64,000 nucleotides of DNA from Xiphias gladius (taxonomy: Eukaryota; Chordata; Actinopteri; Istiophoriformes; Xiphiidae): the NCBI RefSeq assembly GCF_016859285.1, contig NC_053409.1, forward strand, positions 27,183,976 to 27,247,975. The letters are read 5' to 3'. The notes beneath the pieces are model-generated. The model did not search any database and was not told the DNA's origin. It was given only the letters and a program-made list of their open reading frames with translations. The translations under genes and the position numbers were made by a program. Below, piece after piece: positions 28,140 to 40,800 of the stretch (positions are counted from its first letter, which is position 1; every line of letters begins with the position of its first letter).

Positions 28140-28802
28140 AGCCAACTAGCTAAATTTAGCTCCGGACCGGAGAGTGAAGCCCCCGCTCTCTCCTCCGCTC
28201 TCCGTGTGGGAACCAGCTTTGGTTTGGACTTTGTCCGGGTTGGGACTCGGTTGTGTAGCAGTGACCGGGACTCTTCCCCCAGCAGCTGGTTGCTAGCAGG
28301 CGTTTTCGGGGGGGAGGGGGGGAGTTAAAGTTAGCCGAGCTAGCCGAGCTGACATGGCGAGCTGTGATGGCGACGTGACTCAGTGGAGCTGGGAGCGGAG
28401 CGGGAAGGAGCGCTCCGCTTCGTCCTGATCCGCTGCCGTCCCGTGTCCCTTCAACGAGCCTCCGACATTTAACCTCCAGCCCACTGGAACCGGCAGCTCC
28501 ACGTTCAGGCGAAGTAATGGCTGCTAGCTGAGTTAGTGTGCGCTGTTGGTGCCACATATTTGATCGGATCCGGGGGGGGGGGGCTGCTGCACCGAGCCAC
28601 AGAAGAATGCCTGAGCTAACATAAGTGAGAGGCTAGTTGGTTAGCTTAGCATCATTTTACAACCCCAGGACAGTTTGACACTCTGCCCCTGTCTGTCCTC
28701 TGTTGTTCCGCCAACTTTAACCACAGGTCCCGTCCTGTTTGTGTCTTTCAGTGATCCACAGTCTTTCGAGCTGGACTCCCTCGAATAGCCGTAAAGATGA
28801 AG
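28140..28802 (+). promoter_or_regulatory. arid4a: arid4a CpG-rich promoter and 5' exons
   Basis: CpG- and GC-rich sequence leads up to the start codon. A plausible non-coding first exon ends at 28624 (ATAA|GTGAGA), and a short exon 28752-28802 follows an acceptor (CTTTCAG) and holds the ATG. The first exon and transcription start are inferences. The ATG exon is supported by the conserved [10 protein letters not shown] junction. Confidence 0.5.
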
Positions 28803-31800
28803 GTGAGTGTTTGACCTGCGACACAAACTGAAGATAATGTTCCCAGTCTGAGGTCCATGTCTACACACTATCCAGCTGGAAGCAGCTTCTGATCAGTTAA
28901 ACTGGGCTCTGATGGCCATGCACTGGTGTCTTTCCAGTTCAAAGCCTCATCTCTGTCCAGTTTATCTCCAGCTGATTTTATCATTTCATCACTGTTTTAC
29001 ATTAGATGATCACGTTGGTGTCACAGTAATGAGCCACTGTTTTCATCACAGTACAAGAAGTCCATTACCCTAAATAGAGCTCAAACTATCAGTCGATTAA
29101 TCTTTTTGTCAACTGTTGTTGGAAGATTAATGGTTTTCAACTGTTTTCAAGCAAAGATGCCAAATGAGTGCTGGTCCTTGCTTCCCACATGTGAGGATTT
29201 GATGCTTTTCTTTGTTTTATATGGTAGTAAATGAGTATTTTCAGGTTCAGATTGCTGGTCAGATAAAAAGTCAATTTGCATATCTCGTCTTTGGCTATCT
29301 CACTATCTTCTGACATTTAATAGACCAAACAACTTACAGGAAAGCAACTACAGATTAATTGGTAATGAGAATAATCATTAGCTGCAGCCCTAATCCTCGA
29401 AGACACATCAGTCCTGCTACTACTGGATATATTCCTTCTGCTGTCTAACAAAAAAATGGTTTTGATAATGTCTCAAGGTTCAGCTCCAGCCCAGGACCCA
29501 AACAAAGATGGCAAATGAAAGCATGTTACGTATCTGGTTGCATTTTAGTTTCAGTTCAGTTCTTGAGATGTACCTTTTGAAACTTGTTAAAATGATCATT
29601 CACAGTACAGCAGAGGAAATACAGCCACGTTAGTCACTTTTGCTTGTGTTTATTTCCGAGGAAAACAGCAACTTATTTATGTGACTGATATGCAGCTATT
29701 ACTACAGAAGTCTTAAATGTAAAAATGATCATTACATTTAAGGAACAAACCGTGACTACAGCCAGCTCAGGCCATAACTAGTTAAACAAGCACATAACAA
29801 GCTTCTGTGCCGACTGATGGAGACTCTCAGATTATAGGACGCCAACAGGGTTCGTTAATATGCACTGAAAGAAACCAATAGGAACAGCAAGACTCACACA
29901 TCTGTAGAGTCAGACTGGGTTTGGTTAGACTCTGTCTTGTCCGGTTTCTGCCTCAGTGTCAGTTTGACTCAGTGAGCTTCCATCTGAACCTAATATCTGC
30001 ACTGTGATTAAAACAGACACATAAATACTCTGATAATATATATGAAACCTGTACCAGGGTTGTTTTTGCTGCTTTCCCACACAGTGTCACATTCAGCAAA
30101 CCACTGTTACTTCACATTTTCAGTGTCTGAACCCTCCAAAAGTAAAGGTCAGGAGAAATGTCACCGCATCCAGACTTTAGTAATATATGCGTCGTTGTTT
30201 ACTCTTCCCTCTGAGTTGCTGAACTCATCACATGATAATAACACAATGAATAAATAAGAACAAAACCAGAGACCTGTGACAGCAGACAGAATATTATTAG
30301 AACCAGTATTCGCTCTATGGATTGTAGTTTCTCTGGTGACGGAATGAAGCGTAACACCTGCAGCTCCGTGTTTACAGAGTGATGTCACCCCCAGGTTGCT
30401 GACATCAGCCATGAAGAGCACTCTTATTGGCTGTTCAGTGATCCTGAATGGTTGATCTTATGCAACCCTTCCTGTTTTTTGTTTGTTTGGTTTTTTTGTT
30501 TTTCAATTTCCCTCTCAATTAACTTCTGTTCACTGTTGATGGTAAACAGTCTTGGTCCTGATTGGTTCAAACAGCCTGCTGCACATTTGTCAAGATGGGA
30601 AAACGTGTTTTGTTTATGAGGAGGTCATGTGACCTGGCACCACCACAGATGTTGGATTTAAAAAAAAAAAAAGAAATCAAAACACATTTTTGGCACAAAG
30701 TTAAATTTGATGTTAACTAACTAACATCTAGTTCTACAAGCTGACTGTGTGTTGTAGCAGCACATTCGCCTGGTGTTTCTGTAGCGAAAAATTTCAAAAG
30801 CTCTAATGTTTAACTTATTAGTACGATGATGCGGGTTATTAAGTGATTAACATTTGCAGTTTCCAAAAACGGTCACTAAACCACCTGATTTTTGTCTGGA
30901 AACTGATTTATAAACATATATTAAAATAAAACTTTCTATTCAACTATGTAATATGTAATATATTGATGATTTAATTGGGATTAATCAGATTGTTGCACAA
31001 TAATAATCCAATGTTATAGAAAATCTGGAGTGTGTGTGTGTAATAGTGTATCTGACCAGATCACTCTCCACTGTCACTCTGCGTTTTGGGCAACGAAATA
31101 TTGCATTAACACGTTTTAAACAGCTGCTCAGACGAGTGTTATAATATCACGTCATTATAAACACACAATAAAACACAAACACATTCTGACCAATCACCGT
31201 GACTACTACAACCGTGAGATGAGCAGCTGATCCTAGAGCTGTGCAGGACAACTGATGTAATTAGCACCAGCGTGTAAATAGTGGTCGATGCTTGTCAGAC
31301 TGCTGTAGTGGAAGTTCTGTCATTTTCTTCCAGCAGTCCTTCACGTCGTACGTTAGAATATAAAACGGGACAGATATTTGCTTAAATGCAGGTAAAGGTG
31401 ATCATGAGCAGCAGATGCCAAACTTCACAGCGGGACATGTTCACAGTTCTGGTGTAGATAAGAAATGGAAAGACAAATAACAGAATTGTGACGAAATGTT
31501 TATTGACTGAAAGTGTTTCCATGCACATCAGTAACCAGGTTAGTCGGTTTTCTCCACTAATCTGGTTTCTCAAACATCATGTAAACCAGAAACCTGGTTT
31601 CTCCTGGACAAAACCGAATCTTTGCTCATGTACACATGCATGTCCTCATATTCAGAATAATTCCACCCAAAGTACAGCTGAAACTGAAACTAACACTGGG
31701 GTAGAAGTTTTTAATCTAAGTCTATAATCCTGAAGTGAGATCTGACAGTTTGAAGAGGAAGTTGCATTTATAAAAAGACAGAGGAGTAGGATTGTTTGGT

Positions 31801-34800
31801 CACGTGGTCTTTGTCTTAATGTTGATGCAACTTAAATGACATATATCTGGTGTAACAGGGAATGGTGTCGTCCTGCTGAAGCTAGATGGACTTGTTCTCC
31901 AGTTCCCTTTGATACTTGTGTACTTTTGCAAACTTGTCTTTTGGTTTGTATGTCAGGTTAATTGATATCGCAGCTCCTCCACATTCGTTCTTTAGGACTG
32001 TATCAGTTAAACCTTAAATACAACACAGACCTTTGTTTAGGTGAATCCGACCAAACTGTTCGAGGAGGAGCCGTCATCAGCGTTAGCCATTTCTGCTGTT
32101 GTGAAGCTAATGTTAGCTGCTAACTATGCTACAATGACTAAAGAGACAGAGAGAAGCTCATTATTAAAAGACAGCAGCTCTAATCAGCAGCTTCAGACTG
32201 GTGTCACACACGAGACAAAGTCATACCATCAAAAACATCCATAAAAATCTGGATTCAGTCAGATCCAGACTGGAGGCCAACAGCTGCAGCTGCTCTGCTG
32301 TGTGCTGCAGGGCATGCTGGGAGTGTCTGTGTGTCCCCTGATGTCACTGATGTGTGTGTTGGTGTGTATTTCAGGCAGCAGACGAGCCTGCCTACCTGAC
32401 GGTGGGGACGGATGTCAGTGCCAAGTACAGAGGAGCCTTCTGCGAGGCTAAAATCAAGACTGTGAAACGCATGGTGAAGGTCAAGGTAAGACCCACAGCA
32501 ACCAGGTTTACCTGCAGACAGGAAGTCCACGTTGAGACCTCAGCAGGGTTGTCTGAATCCCCCTCGCACATAAATAACAAACCACGTCTGATCTCTGTGG
32601 CCCCTGCATGTCTACACACCTGCAGTGTGATTGGATCCAGTAAAAATAATTAAATTCTGAGCTGCCTGTGCATTCTGAGTGCTCCATTTGAAAAACATCA
32701 CTCAGACTCCAAATCCGCACCAGACCTGAGACGTCAGTGATGTGTAATGTCTACTGAATCGTCCATCCGTTCAGTGCACACTGACTCTGTCCTCTGTACC
32801 AGTGTGTCTGTCTTCAGAAGGACAAGCTGTCCTCCACAGACCGAGGAACGTCAGACATTTACTGGTCAGAAACAGCTTTACAGCCGGCTTCACGAGGAGG
32901 ATACACGCAGAAAACTAAACAGTCGCACTGGTTCCGGGACCGGTTTTCTCCTTTCTGTGTTCTCGTTTCAGTATTTTCTGTTAATAATATCCTGAATGTT
33001 ACTGGACACAGAGAGACTCATGGATAATGCAATGAACCTATAAATTTATATTATGGCCACTGGTCTGAATTATTTACACTTTCTTTCTGACAAATCAGTT
33101 TTTTTTTTTCTATCTCTAAATACTACAATACCCGTGAGCCTCAGACGCGGTTGCCATGGAGAAGAAGCCAGTCAGACGTGTGAATCAGAGCAGTAGGTCC
33201 AGTTGTAAACGAAACCGGGCGCCGACTGAATTTAACCACAGTTGACCCCAAAATTAAAAGCGAACTGATTTCAGCTGCAGATTGTAAAGGCTGTTTTAAA
33301 AAAAACAAAAAAAAAACATCTTCATCTCCCACCTGCTCTCAGTAGGGGTGGGCAATTCCACAAAATGAGGTACCAATTAATTCAAGGGCCAGCATCAACC
33401 ATATTAATACAGATATTAGTATTTTTGTATTGTTAAAATCAGCTCATGGACTATCATGCAAGGGGGAGAAAGATGATACACTATCCTTTATGATTATATT
33501 TTTAATTACCGTCAAATGATTTTCCAAACATGAGGTGTTTCCTTTTACTGTTCTGTTAATGACTTCATCGCTTGCATGTTTAAACACAAGACAGCTTTTA
33601 ATGGTAAATAACAAATATTCATGATATAAATTCTCTGAAACTGAAAAGGTCGTCATTGCAAACAGCAGCAGCAGAGACGTTAATATTGCAGCACTAAGAG
33701 GAGTGTTTCCAGGATGTGATCTAACAAGTGATAGATCCTTTTTTTTTTTTGTATATATAGATACTCAAAACAAGACTTCGTATCGGTAGTTTTGATACTC
33801 TGCGGTTCGATCCCACCACCTAAAGTTAAATATGTCCACAGTGAAACCAGAAAGCTGACAGTCAAACCGACCCATCTTTGTAAATAGTTAATTGTAGGCA
33901 GTCTAATGCTGACATCACTAACAATATATTGGCTGATAGTAACTTTTTTTTTCAAACACATAAAGAATCTTGATACAGATCATTTTAGTTTCGTTTTTTA
34001 AAGAACCGTGTAAAAATCAACTTGTCAGGGCTCTCCGATGGATGGACGAACGCTATAATGGAGGCACTGTTTCCAAATTTTGGCATTTCTGTCTTTCAGT
34101 TTCTCGTTACTTATTGGCCGACATAAACACCGGTACTCAAACATCTGTATAAACTAATCTAAGCTGACATATCAGTCGGGCCAACTTGTCTTTCAAGCTT
34201 TAGAGTTAAGAAGTTGACAACTTAAGGACAGCAGGAGTTATTGAATGACTGTCTGAGATTACTCTTTATAAAGAGAAATTTACCCGGCATAAATAAATTA
34301 AAGGGTGTTGCATCCTAACGTGTTACATGGAGTCAGTGTGGGCTGTGAAATTCTGAATAATTTTTATATAATACTCAAACTTAGGATTTTACAACTCCGG
34401 AAAATTATCACTGAAAAAATTATTTTATCTTTTCTTGTGACCTTTGCGAGATAAAGAGTAGAAATACTGCGCTCCCGCTACAGGGTATGTATTTGATTGG
34501 TCACCTCAGCACCTTGGTGGATGACGTATTGCAGAAAAGGTTGACGCTGGTTTTCCTTTTTTTTTTTTCTTTCTCCCCTGAGCTCTCCATGTTGACACCC
34601 CTGCTGTGTCAACAGACTGGCTCTGTTCAAATGAATGAGAGGACTGAGAGTAAAGTGGTGAAATCTCTGTTTCCAGATTCTAGATCTCAATGATATCTGA
34701 GTTAGATTTTGGGAGACCAAAGGCAGACTGTGCCAAAAACTCTGACAGTCTCTAATTTAGGACCAAATTCACATTTATAATGAAACTGCTGCCACGGCAC

Positions 34801-37800
34801 ACAAAGACAAACCAACCAGTCAAAACACAGGGAGGATACATGGATGCCACATTACCACGGTGTTTGTTTTTGTTTTTCTTTCTTTTAAGAAGAACCTCAG
34901 TGTTCCTCAACTCAGAAACAACAAGAGTACCCAGAGATCAGTGTTTCCAGTTCAGATTTACAGTTGTTACTCAGTTACAGCCTGAATGTGCTGTTAGATT
35001 TTAAACTGACTGCAGATAAATAAATCACTTAATATAACAATAATGTAACACTTAATAACACCATTGTTTATTATTAGTAGAACCGAAACAATGAGTTGAT
35101 TAATTGCTAAGTCAACCAAAATAATTAACGGAAACTATTTTTGGTTCCAGCTTCTCAAATGGCAGAATTTGCTGCTGCTTTGTCATTTATACTCCTAAGC
35201 TGATTATCTTTAGGTTGTGCTTTAACAAAATAAGCCATCTGAAAACATCACTCTGGTAACTTGGAGTTTTTTTTACACAACTTTCTCACGTTTTATAAAC
35301 CAAACGATTAAATTAATAATATTTTGGAGATTAGTTGATAATGAAAATAATCGTTACTTGTAGCGCTAATTGTAAGTTATGCTTCAGTGTCAAACTGCAT
35401 GTTTCATATTACAGATGTGTGAAGGTAGTGTTTCCTCTGATCATTGAGATAAAGGCTGCAGACGTCGTGATTGGCTGTCGGGGCGGAGTGATGATGCTGA
35501 GAAAAGGTTTCGCTCAATGAGCTGACGATGACGTGTGATGTCACATCTTCTCTTGGCTGTCTGACCAATCCCCTGCCAGCTTAACCTCAGCTGTGACCCC
35601 TCACACGGACTGTAATACCGTCCTGTTGGTGTGAATAAAGGACCGGACGGCCGGATTTATAGTTGAGCGTCAAATTTGCCTGTTGATATCACCTCTGCAA
35701 TGCTATCGGGTGTTCTCAGGCGGAACGGTGCTTTATGTCCCCCACAGTAACTCTGCTTACGTTCTTGAACTTATTTTGGGATACAGAGCGATATTGAGCC
35801 ACACACACACACACACACACAGATTTATAGAACTGCAGTTACAGCCAGGTAATTTCTAACCTTATCTTGCTGTGGCTTGTTACTGAATAAGAGACTGCCG
35901 CCATGCAGTTTCTGTGTTTATGTTTATTCAGTCATGCAGAGCTGCGATCTCTGTGAGCAGAGGGTTTGCAGTGTAATCCATTAGTTGGATGTCTGTTACT
36001 TAAAAGGAGAAGACTACCGACTTCGTGTTGTCTTCACTCTCAACAAACTCCACCAGCATCAGAACCATGGAGGGAAAACACAAGCAGCCAATCACAGCTC
36101 TTGTAGTCTCCATGTGGTATCTCCTTTCGTAGACCTGACGTGCAGTCACAGCTTTGAGCGGGTGCATGCTAGCTACGCCTCGTGGGTACGCCGTGGCCCC
36201 TTAATGCAGCAGCAGCAATCTGTTTTAAGAGTCGTTTCTTCATTTAGAAAAAAACAGTGCCAGCTTGTGAACCCTGATAAGGGATTGATATTGATACTAC
36301 TATGGTCACTTATCAATACTCTTTATCAGTACTCCTCCATAACTATAGTGAGACCAAAATTTCATTACCAGAGGCACCAGTGCTCAGTGTGGCCTTTCAA
36401 TTTAGTCATTTGTTTTCAAGTGATCATGGCATGATGCTCTTAATCATTCAGTGAGGGATAAGATTGCTGTGTGTGGTGTTACCTGTTTATCACACCCTAG
36501 CTCCTACGTCTCTATCTTATACTAGTAGCAGTGATGATGATGATAACAAAGCACTTTCTTTTTTTTTAATAAATGAGATTAAAAATAAAACTGTAACCAG
36601 TGATTACACTAAAACACAGAAAGAACAGGTGCAGCCACCTGGGCATAAAGAGTTGGTGTTAGAACTGTCTCATTACTGTGGAGGTGTTCATTGTAATGAC
36701 GACCATTACCTTGACTTGAGTTTGAGTCATTGATGATGTTGGAGCAGCAGCTGCTTTACTCCACTTTACACCAGTCTAACCTCCATTACACACAACTGTG
36801 TGTAATGGAGTTTCCTGTTTCCTGTGTTTTCACTCGTCCACAGACGGTAAACACAACCACGGTAAAGCTGGCAAACACATCATCATTAGTGGACGGCTAC
36901 GTGTTGGGAAGAAGTTCATTTAACACAGTAGTCGAATGATGTTCAGAGACAGACAGCAGCCCTGAATGCTGCAGACGCTTTCCAGTGTTATGTCTCGGAC
37001 CAGTCAGGTGCGCACATTCATCACACACTCTGACAAGACTTCGAACGGATATCCTACAGTCTGACAGCCTGAGACCAGGATTTCATTCGACCTTCACGCA
37101 GTGTGACATGACATGAAGCTGTACGGCCCCTGTTACCACACAGTATGTAGGGGCTGAGAGACTGAACCTGTCTGCTGAGACTAAGGTCAGTTAGTTAATG
37201 AGTCAATGGACAGAGAACTGATCAGCAACAGTGCTTGTAATCGTGTAAAAGTGTTTTAAGTAGTTTTTCCAGCAGAAAATGGTGAACATCTGATGCTTTT
37301 TAAATGTGAGAATCTGCTGCTTTTCCTTGTCCTATGTGACAGGAACTGATTCTCTTTCGGTTTTGGACCGTTGGTCGGACAAAACAGGACATTCGAAAAC
37401 TTCACCTTGAACCAGGGCTGGGACATTGTGATGGACGTTTTTACTGATGTTTTCCAGACCAGACGATGAATTGATTATTTGCGAAAACAGCTGTTGGTTG
37501 CAGCTCGAGACACATTCGTTCCCCCACATGTTGTTCTCCATCAGACAGTGGATGATGAAGACAAACACTCCAGTCCTGTGAACATGTTGTTGTCTGCACG
37601 GTCAGCTGTGTTTAGGTGTTTTCTGTGTCCTCGGCTTCAACAACATTCAGTTTCCACCTTCTTCCTCTTTTTTTAAGCATATATTTAGCAGAAACAGCAG
37701 CTGCTGCCAATTGTACTATCTGTAAAAACTGTACGGGCTGAGCTTGTTTCATCATCAGATATAATGGAAACAGTGTGTCACAGCTACAGGCTGAGATGGA

Positions 37801-40800
37801 TCATAAATGTGTTCATCTCTCCTCTGCCTTCAGATTTTTATCTCCAAAGATCAAAGTTGTTTGTTCAGGACAGAAAGAACGGGACGCCTGAAACTGTCTG
37901 TTCAGTTTGTCCTGAGTTTTTGTTGTAGTGTCTCTTATAAATTTGCCTCTCATTTTTCCATTTATAAAAGCACGTTGGATAGAAGTGTTATATGAACCCG
38001 GTCCAGTCAATGGAAAAACATCAAATTCGATAATCCAGAAGGTCCATCATGTCAATGCTGTCCTCTGTCTCACTGTTTGTGTCTTTCAACACATCCTGTC
38101 TCAGTGATTTAAAAAAAAAAAAAAAAAAAAAAGACAAACGTTGGGCAGTAAATCTCTTAACGCTCATCACACTCATCTTTCTTTCTCCCCAGGTGACTCT
38201 GAAAGGTGAAAGTACGTCCCAGGTGGTGCAGGACGACCAGGTTAAAGGACCCCTGAGGGTAAGATGGTGATGCTGAGTGTTGGTGTCTGATGCTGAGGGT
38301 TCAGCTCTGCAGAGCGAGTCACTGTTCAGGTTTACAGGAGGTTCCCTAAATGTATGAGCAGCGGGTCAGGCGGATCATCATCACGCTACCAGATGTTTAC
38401 AGCTGCCTCACTGGCTGTTCTTACATTCTGGAGCAAACATATTTTGGTTTGGTTTTGACTAAAACATTCGGCCTCGTGCAAGACCGTTTTATATTATGTA
38501 ACATTTTATAGATAGGGATAGTTTACGTATATAGATATTATTATTCTCCATTTCATCAAACAGCACACACAATGCAGTCTACACATTTCATCATTCCCCT
38601 CATCCCAGGCCACAAAGTATAGAAATAAACGAAAATATAAATATTTGTAACCAATGAGAAAAAACTTCATGTCAGTTTAATACCTTAAACCAAAATGATG
38701 TCTTTACAGAAATCCATTGAACAATCATTCTTATAGCAATTTTTTTTTTCAATTTTCCAAATACAAAAAGGTGACCAGAAACCCTCGAAAGTCTCTATAG
38801 TTTTTGTTTTCCACTGACAACTTCTCTAGGGGAAGTAAATATTTGATCCAGAAATAAATTAAAAAGTTGGAGCAGGCTTGTGTCACCAACACAACAAAAT
38901 ACATCTTTTCTGCAAAATGAATAATGATGACAAGTTTTCTTATTTTTAGTTTCGTAAGTTATCTAAGTGATGCGGAGCGGAACTTAACGAAGATAAACAA
39001 GGACTGAATTGAATTTCACTATTTAGCATTACTGTTGTGATTTCCAAAAAGAGCTTAAATTTCTCTCACTCTCAGAAAAGTTGTACCAAGTTTGGTCCGC
39101 TGCCTCGCCTCTCTGATATCACGGGGAGTTTCCTTTAAACTTGTGAATCCTGACTGGTGTGAGATTCTATTTATGAATGAACGAGTCTGAACTAGAATTT
39201 GAATTGAAATTCGTTGATTGTATTGCTAGTAAATGGGAAGTGACCTCACTCACAAAAACGTCACCACAAATCGCCATTAAATTCCATGCCAAGGTCTTTT
39301 TCCCAAACGTTTAACAAAGGCTCGTAAGAAGATACACAGCATTTGACTGAGATATTATAAAATCCCTTGATCTTCCCTCTTAGTGAAGTAGCATATCACC
39401 TTTTGCTCTATTTCACTTATGTCCAGGCGCAGTTTATTTAATTGAATGAATTTTGGTATTGGTGTTTCGGTAATCACAACAGCCTCGCAGAGAAAGTAAG
39501 TGTGTTTCGAGTCGCATTCACCAAACTCTTCACTGGACAAACCTGTGGTGAATCGTTAGTTTTCAGCCCGATGAATACGGCTGGTTCATGAGCTGTGTGG
39601 TTATGGGAAATTTCATAATTAGAATCATCGACACCCCTGAACACCCCTGCTGCTTTATGATTGGTTCCCATTCTGCTCCAGTTGGTTCATTGACAAAAAT
39701 GAGGGGAAAAAAGAATTTCACGTTGTGGATCTTTATGTCCTGCTGTCGGAAATCCTGAAACGGGACCCGAAACAACTAGAAAATATTCACAACGCTGCCA
39801 ACAACGTTAGATGAGAGCAGAGCTGAAATAAAGAGAACACAAAACACAAAAATCGGATATTAGACAGGATGATATTACACTGTCAGTTGTTATAACAGAG
39901 GACGATACAGGACAGAGACCTGCAGACAGACCCTGAAGCAGCTGTGAGAGGTGTTTTCATCGCACCTGACTGAACTGGAGAAGTTCAGCCAATAATATCA
40001 TCAAAGGGAAAAAAAAAAAGTTACTGAACTTCCCTCACCTTGAACAGAATGTTAGTTTAACATTACCTTTACTTGTGTTCATTTTCATTTAGGTTGACTT
40101 TTGTATCATATTTAACCTCCAAATTCATTCAGATGAAGCCACTGTCATTCTTTAGTCAAACGAGTCGTTTCCACTGTAGGGAAAGACTGGAAAGATTCAC
40201 GACTCGTACGACAGGTCTGGACCACTCTTGAATTTCATTCATACCGCAGTGAAAACTTAATGAAAGAGAAAGTTGGTGACTGTGACAAATTCTCCTAAAT
40301 CGCTTGTTAGTGCCACTTAAGAACAAATCTGTTCCTACCTGTGGTTCTTGGGTGAAGCTCATTGTTCTCATGTTTTCTCAGGTTTTCCTTATCAGCTTTA
40401 TGGAGCAAACATGTTTTGTTTTTTGTGTCCTGAGTAAAAAAAAAATGTGTTGTGAGACTTGATGCCTTGTAATAAACTAGAAACTAGGTTTCAATGATAG
40501 ATATCTTACCAGCAACCTGATGCTTGACTCAGACTCTGTCTCTGTGTGTGGCTCAGGTGGGCTCCACTGTGGAGGTGAAGACTAACGAGGGTTTATCCAG
40601 CGAGGCCGTCATCAGTAAGCTGACAGACGCCAGTCTCTACACTGTGGGTGAGTCTTCGTTCCAGCCTGCCGATTGGTCCATACATACACACATTAGGGTC
40701 CATACTCATCTGTGATTGGTTCCTTAATCTTTTTATCTGCTGGATGGATTGTGATGAAATGTGGTTCAGACATTAATGTATGGATTATCCTCTGACTTTT

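Noticed and set aside
35985..36434. 149-codon open frame in arid4a intron 2
   Set aside because: No recognisable domain. It sits in the middle of a large intron with no flanking splice signals that keep it coding.
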